Shown here: piece by piece, positions 15,034 to 22,608 of the stretch | Layout: each line of letters begins with the position of its first letter | Numbering within the stretch: the first letter of the stretch is position 1 | The notes under the pieces: generated by a model | Told to the model about the DNA's origin: nothing | Databases searched by the model: none | The model's input: only the letters and a program-made list of their open reading frames with translations | Translations under genes and position numbers: made by a program | IMG/VR virus record: IMGVR_UViG_3300007734_000483 | Span: 1 to 22,608 of that record | Strand: one strand, 5' to 3' | DNA: 22,608 bases | DNA from: a virus

Positions 15034-15411
15034 TCAACTCGCCGGTGTAAACCCGACGATGAAGTTCATGGTTGAGATCCAGTGTCGCTCGTTTCTTGAT
15101 GTATCAAAATTCTGATAAACAGTTCCGCACATCTTCACCGGTTCCGTTAACGCTAAAGATTTCACAAAAGTTCCAACCTCGTCCGTAAACGAAGCATGCG
15201 ATTGTGGTGTTGAGTCGTCGGCCTGAGTTGCCACACTGATTGTCAGCGTTCCTCGGTAAAGCGGGCCACCCACAACTGCATCCGATTTCATCTCCACCAT
15301 GATTGCAGGGAGCTGGATATCTACATTCTCCATTGAAGCCCCAACAAAAACATTTGGAAACTCCTCTCGCAAAGCAGCAGCAATCGCGTTTACCAAAAGC
15401 AAGTCGATCAT
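15034..15411 (-). CDS. Tail terminator protein
   Basis: A 125-residue alpha/beta protein. An N-terminal helix (LLLVNAIAAALREEFPNV) is followed by strands (LPAIMVEMKSDAVVGG, LYRGTLTISVATQAD) and a helix (SHASFTDEVGTFVKSL), the fold order of tail terminator/completion proteins (gpU/DUF3168 group). These cap the tube and join it to the head connector. ATG overlaps the upstream stop as ATGA, with AGGTGA 5 nt before it. Confidence 0.75.
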   Translation of the reverse strand: MIDLLLVNAIAAALREEFPNVFVGASMENVDIQLPAIMVEMKSDAVVGGPLYRGTLTISVATQADDSTPQSHASFTDEVGTFVKSLALTEPVKMCGTVYQNFDTSRNERHWISTMNFIVGFTPAS

Positions 15412-15707
15412 CGGTTCACCTCATCTAAGTGAAGGGTCCAAGAAATTTGATCTTCGTCAACCGCAACAACTCGCCGAACTTTCCCGCCAATCGTAATCCG
15501 AGATCCCATCATCGGTTGTGGGAACAAATCCTTTGAGACAACTACCTGAGCAGTCAGTGACACGTCGTAACCACCGACTTGAATCGTTTGTTTGTCCGCC
15601 AATATGTTCACGATCCCAGTGTACGATTGCCCGTTATACGAAAACTGCTGCCCCATGGTTGAGACAGCAGATTTCAAATACGTAGAACTGAACTCGCTAA
15701 AATTCAC
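15408..15707 (-). CDS. Head-tail connector, FII-like
   Basis: A 99-residue protein. After a short N-terminal helix, residues 19-99 are mainly strands (GQQFSYNGQSYTGIVNIL, DVSLTAQVVVSKDLF, GSRITIGGKVRRVVAVDED, SWTLHLDE), the pattern of lambda FII-type head-tail joining proteins. The start is GTG 15707, overlapping the upstream stop as GTGA. AAGGA abuts the start, so ATG at residue 18 is an alternative. Confidence 0.68.
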   Translation of the reverse strand: MNFSEFSSTYLKSAVSTMGQQFSYNGQSYTGIVNILADKQTIQVGGYDVSLTAQVVVSKDLFPQPMMGSRITIGGKVRRVVAVDEDQISWTLHLDEVNR

Positions 15708-15904
15708 TCCTTGGATTTCTTTTTTGTGGCCTCCTTGGCCTCAAACCGACGAATGGCGGTTCGTTCGATGAACGAATAAAGTTCAGTCGTGACCGCATTG
15801 CCCGGGCGGTCTAATTCCGCCCGAGCAATTTGACGATCATTCCCGAGATACCGGACTTGGATTTCTCCGGATTCGGATTTTGAGATGGTCAGATGTAGCC
15901 TCAT
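15704..15904 (-). CDS. Small basic protein after the capsid gene, unknown
   Basis: A 66-residue protein with a Lys-rich end (EAKEATKKKSKE). It begins at ATG 15904, one base after the capsid stop (TAACATG), and may be translated by reinitiation. Its position between capsid and connector is where head-completion proteins lie, but no family can be named. Confidence 0.6.
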   Translation of the reverse strand: MRLHLTISKSESGEIQVRYLGNDRQIARAELDRPGNAVTTELYSFIERTAIRRFEAKEATKKKSKE

Positions 15905-15905
15905 G

Positions 15906-16790
15906 TTAAGCGGAGACCAAACGCTGACCAGCAACAGGATTCCCAACTGCAACCCCGTAGATATATGCGAGGTAAACGGTCGCAGACAACGTAGCAACGT
16001 CGATCTGTTCAACAGCCATCACAGACAACCCGGAGATAGGATCAGTGATGATTTCGATGTTCCCGTTCAGCGGAGCATTGGGAAGTGCTTCGCGAGGATC
16101 TTTTGGCACACGACCTGCAAACACGACGGAATCCATTGTTCCTGCAAATCCAGTCAGGTGATCGGTCGTTGGGAGGGAAGGGTATTCAAAGATGTTGGAG
16201 AACCCAGCAACCTGAGAAAGTTCACCGTCAACGATTGGATCGTTGCCCATGACTTTGTAGAAACGATTGCACAGAGGATCTTCTAGCAACAAAGCGTACA
16301 CATCAGGATTCACGACCGCAAAGCGATCCCCGTGATTGCCTCGGCCAATCAAAGCCTTCCGCATGTTTACCAAAGTGGTGTACGAAGGCGTTGCGTCGAG
16401 CGTGTAGTTTGAGAAATTCGATCCCAAGTACAGTGCTGCAACCGAATCGATAATGTCGTTTGCCATCGCTACGGCAATCGGTTCAGCAGACTCTTGAATC
16501 AGATTACGGTCAGTTGCATTCAATTCAGCAGCGGTGAATGAATATCCAACTTGCTTGAATTTGTTCAACGTCACAGGAACGTCTGTATCAACCTTGTTGG
16601 TGATACCAGATCCGAAGTTTCCAACAGCAGGAACCCCGTGAATACGGCTGATTACTTGCTGATTGAGAAGAGCGCCTTGTGGAGCAAGATCTTTCGAGAT
16701 CTTCTTGAGAACAGGACGCTTGGTGAAAACAAGGCTGAGAGCCTCTTGGATGATAAGGGCACTAGATAACGTGCCGAGTGTATTACTCAT
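15906..16790 (-). CDS. Major capsid protein (HK97 fold)
   Basis: A 294-residue protein. The N-terminal part (SSALIIQEALSLVFTKRPVL) is helical. There follow VTLNKFKQVGYSFTAAELNA (about 73-92), a long helix (AEPIAVAMANDIIDSVAALY) and a late segment with a capsid-like A-domain (MDSVVFAGRVPKDPRE, ITDPISGLSVMAVEQIDVAT). The pattern fits capsids of the P22-coat/HK97-fold groups, and the position after protease and scaffold agrees. The start has no Shine-Dalgarno site: the 22 nt upstream are CCCCTACCCTATTAAACTACC-like. This is odd for the most highly made protein and suggests another way of loading ribosomes. Confidence 0.83.
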   Translation of the reverse strand: MSNTLGTLSSALIIQEALSLVFTKRPVLKKISKDLAPQGALLNQQVISRIHGVPAVGNFGSGITNKVDTDVPVTLNKFKQVGYSFTAAELNATDRNLIQESAEPIAVAMANDIIDSVAALYLGSNFSNYTLDATPSYTTLVNMRKALIGRGNHGDRFAVVNPDVYALLLEDPLCNRFYKVMGNDPIVDGELSQVAGFSNIFEYPSLPTTDHLTGFAGTMDSVVFAGRVPKDPREALPNAPLNGNIEIITDPISGLSVMAVEQIDVATLSATVYLAYIYGVAVGNPVAGQRLVSA

Positions 16791-16812
16791 GGTAGTTTAA
16801 TAGGGTAGGGGA

Positions 16813-17229
16813 TTAACGATTCTTCAAAAGATCTTCCATGTTGGCGGCGCGGAATTTTGCGCGAGCAACCGGATCTGTGATTTTAGAAAGCCTTTCACGC
16901 GCAGATTCTTCGACGCTATTGGAAGGTTCCTGCTGAATTGCAACGATATCGACGCTGACACTTGCCAACGCTTCAACGGCTTTTTGATTAGCAAGCGTTT
17001 CAAGCGTTTGAGCGGCTTGTGCTGCATTTGCCAACTGATTTTGAAATTCAGCGTTGGCTTTCTTGAGCAGTTCAACTTCAGCTACTAAAGCATCTCGATC
17101 TGCTAGGATTGCCGAGTGTTGCGCCGCCAGTTCGTTGAATGCTGCCATTTCGGTCTGAAGCCCAGCGACGACTGCCGCTTGAGCGTCAAAAGCCTCTAGC
17201 GCATCCGCCAAGGTTGTGGGTCTTTCCAT
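16813..17229 (-). CDS. Scaffolding-like coiled-coil protein
   Basis: A 138-residue, Ala/Glu/Gln-rich protein with a predicted coiled coil from about 8 to 85 (LADALEAFDAQAAVVAGL to LANQKAVEALA) and a basic end (DPVARAKFRAANMEDLLKNR). Helical proteins between prohead protease and capsid gene are usually scaffolds, and the basic C-terminus would fit binding to the capsid shell. ATG 17229 is preceded by two copies of TTGACAA, 13 and 5 nt away, and by no Shine-Dalgarno site. Confidence 0.7.
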   Translation of the reverse strand: MERPTTLADALEAFDAQAAVVAGLQTEMAAFNELAAQHSAILADRDALVAEVELLKKANAEFQNQLANAAQAAQTLETLANQKAVEALASVSVDIVAIQQEPSNSVEESARERLSKITDPVARAKFRAANMEDLLKNR

Positions 17230-17249
17230 ATTCTTTGTCAAGTTGTCAA

Positions 17250-18107
17250 CTAAGCACCTAGCTTTGCAAGGAAAGCGGTATACGCTTCTTCCTCTGTCCC
17301 TATTTCGTCGCACAGGTTGTTTTGCATGCCTCTTGCAGCAAAAAACGCTTGTCCACGCATGGCAGAGTCTGGAACCGATCTATTCCTAAGCACATTGCCT
17401 TTAAATGCTTCAAACGCATCCTGACAATATTCTTGAAGTGCTGCCCTTTGATCTGGTGTCAAGCTAGGGCCGTGCATTGCAGATTTCAGATCGCCTTCGG
17501 CGTTTGTTATCGGATCGAACCGCATACCTTCCATATCCCAGCACCGAGAAGAATCGATCCAAGGAATAAGAACCCCAATTGATCCAATGGTTGCTGATTG
17601 GGATGCCCAAATCCATTTTGCAGACGCCGCAATATTGTAAGCAGCAGAGCAGCAGTATGCCTTTGCATAAGCCATCACCGGCACCCCTGCGTTTTGCACC
17701 GCTTCAACTGCTTCAGCGTTCCCAGCAACCGTTCCCCCAGAAGAATCCATGCAAAGGAAAATACCCCTAACACCAGAGCCAACTGCCATTTTGATTTCTT
17801 GGATGATGTCTTCATAATCAGTAGCGCAGGATTTTTCGATTTTTGACAGTCCCTGTCCAAGTGTTCCCTGCACATAAATGTGCGCCACGTTGTTGGGATC
17901 AATTTCCATTTTCGGGCGCATGTTGAACATGCCCATGAGTGAACTCATGTCGTCTTCATCATCCCCATTTCCGTCTGCCACAGGGCGAGAGGGAAGGGGA
18001 TTGCGGAGTAACTTGTTTCCAATCACCGCACGAACGGCGGCAAGACCTTGCGGAGTGATAAACCAAGGCGATCCGTCAACTAATTCAATTACTCGCTGAA
18101 GTCTCAT
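17250..18107 (-). CDS. Prohead protease, S49 (SppA/lambda C) family
   Basis: A 285-residue protease. The core runs from HIYVQGTLGQ (76-85) through FLCMDSSGGTVAGN (117-130) to YAKAYCCSAAYNIAASA (147-163). S154 is the predicted nucleophile, and K208 in EGDLKSA is the predicted general base of the Ser-Lys pair. Such enzymes trim the scaffold and portal during capsid maturation. The acidic linker DGNGDDEDD (45-53) separates an N-terminal part. The start overlaps the portal end by 23 nt and has no ribosome site. Confidence 0.88.
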   Translation of the reverse strand: MRLQRVIELVDGSPWFITPQGLAAVRAVIGNKLLRNPLPSRPVADGNGDDEDDMSSLMGMFNMRPKMEIDPNNVAHIYVQGTLGQGLSKIEKSCATDYEDIIQEIKMAVGSGVRGIFLCMDSSGGTVAGNAEAVEAVQNAGVPVMAYAKAYCCSAAYNIAASAKWIWASQSATIGSIGVLIPWIDSSRCWDMEGMRFDPITNAEGDLKSAMHGPSLTPDQRAALQEYCQDAFEAFKGNVLRNRSVPDSAMRGQAFFAARGMQNNLCDEIGTEEEAYTAFLAKLGA

Positions 18108-19629
18108 TATTATTTTGCGGTTGAGCGTTTACGTCTTCTCCAATCACGTTTCCATTTGGAGTAATCATGCGGAACCAAGATTCCGGTAGACCGGATCGTT
18201 TCATGCGCTCCATGATATTGATACCCTCGGCTTCACGTTCGTCCAAATGCTTGTCAAGAGACTTGCCGCCTTCACCAAGGATATCCGTCATCGACCGCAA
18301 CCCAGTTCGATAGGCATCGAGGGCGTCTCCGTTCGCGTAAGATTGATCTGCCGTCAAATAGGCAGGCATCGAAAAATCCCAGCGTAAAAATCCGCCGAGC
18401 TGACTCCCCGGGAATTGAGGTATAAACCCAGACTTAATAGCTTTTGAAACAGCCCATCCAACTCTTCTTCGAGCAGTCAGTTTCATCAACTGCTGCCGAT
18501 CTTGAATCGTCCGATTGACCTTTTGGATTACCATCCGAACATTCGCCCCAGTGTTACCTTTAGGGTCGTAGTAAAACTCAGGAGGCATCCCAGCCGAAAG
18601 CATGGAATTCCGAATCAACCGATCCATCAGATTCTCGGTAGATTGAGATGGGGTGTTGTTCACCAACTGCTCTAACTTTGCTCCTGAGTTTGCTCGGAAA
18701 TATCGGATTGTCCCACCAGACAGCAACTCAGTATGCAACATCGGATCTCCTTGAACCGTTGTTGGGTCTGTGAACATCGAAGCGATGTTGTCTGGATCTG
18801 CAAACCCGTTTTCGTTGGTTTCGATCAACCCAATGGACGAAGCAATCTGCACCGCTTGTTTTGAGTAGTTTTGAATCAGGAGGCAGTCTTTTAAATCTAG
18901 GATGGCAGACGTGAAAGCAGGGAAGCCCCTATACTGATCTGGGGTCTTCGGTTCGCGGAGATAATCCATCGACTGAGCTGGGATATCCCGATCAAATTCC
19001 GGCGACTTTCCAAGAACACGAAACGCAATTACACGACCAACATCATTGAGAATTAAACCGTTGTTCTGGGCGTATCCCTTAAACGGTCCCGATTTAACGA
19101 TCTCTTCGTTGTCCCTCGATCCGATTGCATGCCACGGGATTTGTTGCAACTGAGGAAACCCAGACCCGTTGCTCGATTCGGTGTACAGAGAACCGATGTC
19201 TCCATCTCGATCAATACCAATCGAATCCAAGTACAATCCGGTATGCCAATCGTATCCGTTTGCGTAGCAGTTTGGAAACCATTGACCGATCAGCCAGTCT
19301 TCAGCCTGTTGCGCCCATTTTTTGACACGCGCATCCGATTGATCACCGGCAAATTGGGGCATCCATGCTTTGCCAATGGTAAATAGGGCTTTGTCCTCAA
19401 TCGCCCCAGCAACCGGTCCAAACGACCAAAAAAGCCTGTTCGAGGATGATACAATGGTCTTCCACTCGGATCTGGTAACGTCTTTACTGAGATTTCCAGT
19501 GACGTTGACCTGATAAGGTCGATGCGCCCAGTACCCGCCGGGAATCAACCTTTGGTTCTGAAGGAAATTGTATTCCGAACGAGGTTCGTTTGCTTTGTTA
19601 AACAACTTACCGAGAAGTTTCTTGATCAT
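18085..19629 (-). CDS. Portal protein, lambda B type
   Basis: A 514-residue protein from ATG 19629, chosen because it overlaps the previous stop as ATGA. Features typical of lambda-family portals include FWSFGPVAGAIEDKALFTIG, the DIGSLYTE and IPWHAIGS strands, GFPAFTSAILDLKDCLLIQN in the long helix region and TGANVRMVIQKVNRTIQDRQ near the end. The dodecameric ring would form the DNA entry vertex and bind the terminase. Length is close to that of lambda B (533). Confidence 0.88.
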   Translation of the reverse strand: MIKKLLGKLFNKANEPRSEYNFLQNQRLIPGGYWAHRPYQVNVTGNLSKDVTRSEWKTIVSSSNRLFWSFGPVAGAIEDKALFTIGKAWMPQFAGDQSDARVKKWAQQAEDWLIGQWFPNCYANGYDWHTGLYLDSIGIDRDGDIGSLYTESSNGSGFPQLQQIPWHAIGSRDNEEIVKSGPFKGYAQNNGLILNDVGRVIAFRVLGKSPEFDRDIPAQSMDYLREPKTPDQYRGFPAFTSAILDLKDCLLIQNYSKQAVQIASSIGLIETNENGFADPDNIASMFTDPTTVQGDPMLHTELLSGGTIRYFRANSGAKLEQLVNNTPSQSTENLMDRLIRNSMLSAGMPPEFYYDPKGNTGANVRMVIQKVNRTIQDRQQLMKLTARRRVGWAVSKAIKSGFIPQFPGSQLGGFLRWDFSMPAYLTADQSYANGDALDAYRTGLRSMTDILGEGGKSLDKHLDEREAEGINIMERMKRSGLPESWFRMITPNGNVIGEDVNAQPQNNNETSASN

Positions 19630-19892
19630 TGGATTCGCATGATGGTTCGTTGCATTGGGCGACAAATTCCCTTCATCTTGTAATCCAAGGCCAACTGAGC
19701 CAGATTGGCAATCTCGATAGGGGATAGGGCACTATCCAACTGAATTTCAAAACTTGATCCGTTGACGGTAGATTTTACCAGCGTCCCGCCCAGTGCCATC
19801 GCACTTTCAAACTGAGCATCTCTCAATGCTCGCAATTCCAAAACGTCTCTCTGAATAAATAATTGGAGGACGTGGGCTGATACCTTTACCAT
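19626..19892 (-). CDS. Small protein in the gpW position
   Basis: An 88-residue protein between terminase and portal, where lambda has gpW. The start at ATG 19892 is preferred to TTG 19913, which overlaps the terminase stop. Residues 47-67 (SFEIQLDSALSPIEIANLAQ) and the basic end (RPMQRTIMRIQ) are the clearest features. It may join head and tail like gpW, but similarity is by place and size only. TTGACAA lies 14 nt before ATG and contains the terminase TGA stop. Confidence 0.6.
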   Translation of the reverse strand: MVKVSAHVLQLFIQRDVLELRALRDAQFESAMALGGTLVKSTVNGSSFEIQLDSALSPIEIANLAQLALDYKMKGICRPMQRTIMRIQ

Positions 19893-19909
19893 ACATTTCT
19901 CAATAATTG

Positions 19910-21691
19910 TCAACTAGGTGTTCCTGCCGTATCTTCAATGTCAGGAAGCAGTCGGAAAATTAACGCACAGACAATTTGCATGCACTCAGTATCCCACAGG
20001 TGATTATCTTTTCGAGTACGCACCCATTTCAATTCTGATTTCTTTGTGCGAGGATTCAGTGTCTCGCGTTTTATCTCAGAATTCATCTGCTTTAGGTAGG
20101 CTGGGGAAACATCCCGGGGGAACTCCCACATCGGAGGACCAACCATCCGCAATCGCGCCAAGATGTCTTTAACCCCTTCGTTGCTCCATGAGATCCCCGC
20201 AATCTGGGCTGGGATGTTTGTTCCGGGGCGTTTCACGGTAGGAGCAATCACAAATCGAGGTTCGCTCCAGAAGTGCCGACGTTTATCCTTGTGCGTAAAA
20301 TACGGTTGGCCGGTTCCAAATAACAAATGCCACCCAAACTTGGCCGCCACATCAAAGATTCGACCGTCTCCAGACTCTCCTTTGCCCTCTTGCTCCTTAT
20401 AACGTCCATCAAGGAACGTCATTTTATCTTTCACCTTGTACCGCAACTGCAACGCTCGCAGATCCTGCGCGTTCAATATCTGTCCCTCCCAAAGCAGTTT
20501 CGAGTAACTATTTGAGGAAAACGCCCGAATACATGCCCAGAACGACGCTTCCTGCACGTCCACGGTCATAAAACGCACCCGCTCGTTATCGATTAGTTGT
20601 CCGTCCTTGAAATCCTCCAGAGAATAATCCGAGCTTTCCAACGCCATGGTGGGCAAATCCGCATCCGGCTTCCACATCTGCGCCTGTCGTTTCTGTTTGA
20701 ATTGTTTCAGTGGCTCAATATTTCCCCGTTGTTTTTCGTCCATCGCATTCAGCCACTCGAACACGAGGTTCTTCCATTCGATCCACCAGACTGCCTGTGC
20801 GGTCCATGTCCGCATCCGGTGTCCCTTCAGATAATTTCCGCCGCGCCCGCGGTAACACCCCAGTTTAGACATCTCCCGTCGCGCCCCTGTGGTGTCCTCG
20901 GTTTTCAAACCACACACCGAACACTCGTGGTGAACTGATTTTCCAATCGCATCCCAGTCCCATTCACCTTCCGCTGTTCGGATCTGCTCAAATTTGATAT
21001 CGCTCCACGGGTAATTCGACCAGTTCCCGCATTCTCTGCACTCCGTGCCCCATTCAAATACCTCGGCATTGGCAACTTCTTTTTCCAACTCATGCCCAGC
21101 ATCGAACCCTTGGCTAACCAGCAGGGTGAGGGAAGCATACCGATCATGGTGCCGCTTCTTCAGTTCGCCAATCATTCCGTCTTTCCATCTCCAAACCTCG
21201 TCCCCAATGCAGTACCGAAGACTTTTTTCCTGCAAACTCGATAGGTTTGCCCCCACCAGAAACAAGGGAGCATGCCCGAAAAATATTGCAGTCTTTCGTT
21301 TCTGATGCCGGTCGGTCGGAAACAACCTTGCAACCGGTTCGCACAGGTTAAACATCGGAATCAATCGTTCCTCGGCGAACTCTTTACATAGATCGTCGGT
21401 CTGACCCACCAACATTGCAGGCCCCGGCCTTGCGGCAATCATAAAGCACAAACTCGTCTCCAGCAGGGTCGTTTTCCCACCTCCAGTAGGTGCAATCACA
21501 ATTTCACACCGGATGTGGTCATCTCCAATGTCCTCGTAGATTTCGTTCAGCCATGGAGACGTGTCTCGAATGAATTGGCTGGATCGAGCAGAATGAGGGA
21601 TTCTGACGTGCTTTTCAAGCCAGTCCACTGTGGAACCCTTAAACCTTGGCTGGAAGCCAAGCAACAGCCCTTTATGAACCGGATTTTGCAT
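19910..21691 (-). CDS. terL: Terminase large subunit, GpA family
   Basis: A 593-residue packaging motor. Walker A is IAPTGGGKTT (66-75) and Walker B is RYCIGDEV (159-166) with D164 and E165. A four-Cys zinc site is formed by C218-x2-C221 and C257-x2-C260. The nuclease half begins with MTVDVQ (375-380, D378) and continues with FLDGRYKEQ (426-434) and HLWDTE (564-569). These features fit the GpA family of lambda-type terminases, which cut at cos. ATG 21691 is chosen because longer readings run far into the small terminase gene; this start overlaps it by 20 nt. Confidence 0.93.
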   Translation of the reverse strand: MQNPVHKGLLLGFQPRFKGSTVDWLEKHVRIPHSARSSQFIRDTSPWLNEIYEDIGDDHIRCEIVIAPTGGGKTTLLETSLCFMIAARPGPAMLVGQTDDLCKEFAEERLIPMFNLCEPVARLFPTDRHQKRKTAIFFGHAPLFLVGANLSSLQEKSLRYCIGDEVWRWKDGMIGELKKRHHDRYASLTLLVSQGFDAGHELEKEVANAEVFEWGTECRECGNWSNYPWSDIKFEQIRTAEGEWDWDAIGKSVHHECSVCGLKTEDTTGARREMSKLGCYRGRGGNYLKGHRMRTWTAQAVWWIEWKNLVFEWLNAMDEKQRGNIEPLKQFKQKRQAQMWKPDADLPTMALESSDYSLEDFKDGQLIDNERVRFMTVDVQEASFWACIRAFSSNSYSKLLWEGQILNAQDLRALQLRYKVKDKMTFLDGRYKEQEGKGESGDGRIFDVAAKFGWHLLFGTGQPYFTHKDKRRHFWSEPRFVIAPTVKRPGTNIPAQIAGISWSNEGVKDILARLRMVGPPMWEFPRDVSPAYLKQMNSEIKRETLNPRTKKSELKWVRTRKDNHLWDTECMQIVCALIFRLLPDIEDTAGTPS

Positions 21692-22124
21692 CTTTACGTT
21701 TCTTGTGTTGTTCAGTCGCCAGTCGCCGATAGACATCCCGAGTCCACTCCGGCTTTCGGTTTGGACCGATAGGAAGCCTAAGCAGGTTTGTCCACTCGAT
21801 GCAAAGTTTAGAGATCCACGCCACCGAAACGCCTTCGCCACGGGCGGCTTCCCGCATGGTTTTGTAACCGGTGACCCAGTTACACCCAGCGGCAAACGCC
21901 AACGCCAATGCCCTGAGCCGAACGTCACCGGGCTTCAGCAACCCCGAAAGCAAAAGCGAAATTCGGTTCGAGAATAAACTAACCGGCGCAATGTCCCTTT
22001 GCGAATGGATGTATTGCATCAAATCCTTCAATTCCCGATCGGATATTGCAGGTATGATATCACGAATAATTTCCGATTCAGCATCGAGATCACCATAGGG
22101 GAAAGGTGTGGACGGCTCATTCAT
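21672..22124 (-). CDS. Probable terminase small subunit
   Basis: A 150-residue, mostly helical protein. Residues 66-108 (DVRLRALALAFAAGCNWVTG, then TMREAARGEGVSVAWISKLC) look like a DNA-binding helix-turn-helix with recognition helix SVAWISKLC. The C-terminus is basic (EQHKKRKDAKSGS). Place directly before the large terminase and size support the small subunit, which selects viral DNA for packaging. GGGTGA lies 6 nt before ATG. The repeats just upstream are candidate binding sites. Confidence 0.7.
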   Translation of the reverse strand: MNEPSTPFPYGDLDAESEIIRDIIPAISDRELKDLMQYIHSQRDIAPVSLFSNRISLLLSGLLKPGDVRLRALALAFAAGCNWVTGYKTMREAARGEGVSVAWISKLCIEWTNLLRLPIGPNRKPEWTRDVYRRLATEQHKKRKDAKSGS

Positions 22125-22132
22125 CTGTAGTC

Positions 22133-22140
22133 ACCCACAC
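22133..22140 (+). repeat. ACCCACAC box 1
   Basis: First of three direct ACCCACAC copies (others 22216-22223 and 22357-22364); one inverted copy lies at 22389-22396. Related CACACCC strings fill 22144-22163. Confidence 0.7.
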
Positions 22141-22215
22141 GTAACACACCCAAAACACACCCCATTTCGCGTTGTAAATATCTCATAGTAAATTGTTTAT
22201 CATCAAAAACACACC

Positions 22216-22223
22216 ACCCACAC
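22216..22223 (+). repeat. ACCCACAC box 2
   Basis: A perfect ACCCACAC copy, followed by a run of six T. Confidence 0.7.
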
Positions 22224-22250
22224 TTTTTTGGAAAGATAGACCCTGTAATG

Positions 22251-22303
<53 letters not shown>

Positions 22304-22318
22304 ATTATGTTTTATGTG

Positions 22319-22347
22319 TTTGTATGTCTTAAAGTCTTTAAGGTCAA
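22319..22347 (-). promoter_or_regulatory. Possible late promoter with internal palindrome
   Basis: On the minus strand TTGACC (22347-22342) and TACAAA (22324-22319) are 17 nt apart, an acceptable sigma70-type pair (5/6 and 4/6 matches). The spacer contains most of the perfect palindrome CTTAAAGTCTTTAAG (22328-22342), which could be an operator. Transcription would enter the terminase genes after a leader of about 190 nt. The A/T-rich sequence beyond it offers other -10-like sites, so the call is tentative. Confidence 0.35.
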
Positions 22348-22356
22348 GAATTTATG

Positions 22357-22396
22357 ACCCACACTTATGCCCACACACACTGTGGGTGGTGTGGGT
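22357..22396. repeat. Nested inverted repeat
   Basis: Outer arms ACCCACAC (22357-22364) and GTGTGGGT (22389-22396) and inner arms CCCACA (22370-22375) and TGTGGG (22381-22386) are each perfect. The element directly follows the stop of the right-edge gene. No T-run follows on the minus strand, so it is not a standard terminator. Confidence 0.7.
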
Positions 22397-22608
22397 TTAC
22401 TCTGATTCGATCTCCTCGGTCTTCGCCAGAGCTTCGATGAACCGGCGTTCCGTGGTGTCGAGTCTTGCTTGGAGTTTCTCTTTGACCGAGATCTCATCAA
22501 GTCCCGCCAAGATCCCCGGGGTGTCGCCAACAATGGAGAGGAACTCAGCCGACAAAAGGCTACCGGCCTTCAGTGCTGACTCTCGAACCTTGTCCCTCGA
22601 TATGTACT
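22397..22608 (-). CDS. 3' end of an unrecognised protein (partial)
   Basis: Sixty-nine codons run from the window edge to TAA (22399-22397), with no start inside the window. The translation begins YISRDKVRESALKAGSLLSA and ends KTEEIESE. It is helical, charged and has even codon use, so it is probably coding; the overlapping reading on the same strand with many Arg and Ser is a shadow. It lies upstream of the terminase on the same strand, separated by the repeat-rich region. I cannot name it. Confidence 0.6.
   Translation of the reverse strand, partial: YISRDKVRESALKAGSLLSAEFLSIVGDTPGILAGLDEISVKEKLQARLDTTERRFIEALAKTEEIESE

Noticed and set aside
15028-15040. Palindrome GAGTTGTCAACTC as a separate operator
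   Set aside because: It contains one copy of the TTGACAA motif; the other copies are not palindromic, so the symmetry seems incidental.
8956-19913. TTGACA in the repeated motif as -35 boxes of internal promoters
   Set aside because: At 17 nt downstream the hexamers are CACCCG, GGCTAA, CTGCCT, GAAAGA and GGTAAA, none close to TATAAT. The constant feature is the distance to ATG, not to a -10 box.
22357-22396. Rho-independent terminator for the right-edge gene
   Set aside because: The stem is plausible, but the minus strand continues CATAAATTC with no T-run, so termination is not supported.
22312-22533. A 73-residue minus-strand reading starting MLATPRGSW
   Set aside because: It is Arg/Ser/Pro-rich, runs through the repeat region and overlaps a better coding frame that ends at 22397.

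Overview
The window holds the late structural half of a tailed, double-stranded DNA phage or prophage with a long, probably non-contractile tail (siphovirus-like). The order matches the lambda-type late module: small terminase, GpA-family large terminase, a small gpW-position protein, lambda-type portal, S49 prohead protease, coiled-coil scaffold candidate, HK97-fold capsid, head-tail connectors, tail terminator, tail-tube proteins, tail chaperone with a frameshift, tape measure, baseplate and fibre genes, then lysis genes. No integrase, repressor, replication or tRNA gene is visible, so temperate or virulent lifestyle cannot be decided. The host is not identifiable from this sequence. Base composition is mid-range, and Shine-Dalgarno sites are strong before some genes and absent before others, including the capsid.

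Layout, right to left (direction of transcription, minus strand): 22608-22397 is the 3' end of an unrecognised gene. 22396-22125 is the only real non-coding region; it is rich in repeats and palindromes and carries a possible promoter. 22124-15704 is DNA packaging and head. 15707-13305 is connector, tail terminator, two tube-like paralogues and the G/GT-type chaperone pair. 13312-11013 is a basic tail protein and the tape measure. 11006-3709 is a long run of distal tail and fibre genes, including a collagen-like fibre, two fibres with a shared N-terminus, a protein with three Asp-box motifs and a LamG-like protein. 3712-2068 is lysis: a GH108 muramidase and three small membrane proteins. 2075-544 is accessory: a metallophosphoesterase, an HTH protein, a small acidic protein and a Dps/DUF5856-like protein.

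All 36 minus-strand genes are tightly packed, many with 4-nt ATGA or GTGA overlaps, so they probably form one translationally coupled late operon. It ends at a strong bidirectional terminator at 455-501. A single plus-strand gene (12-449), a zinc-ribbon protein, converges on this terminator.

The gene content is ordinary for a phage late region, and I do not see a novel defence or enzymatic system. The observations most worth checking are: (1) a TTGACAA-type motif placed 12-14 nt before six start codons; (2) a canonical C_CCA_AAC slippery site that joins the two tail chaperone frames; (3) a 17-nt perfect repeat at two fibre-gene junctions that encodes the same C-terminal GGTY and carries the next gene's ribosome binding site; (4) the repeat-rich region upstream of the small terminase, a candidate cos/pac or control region.
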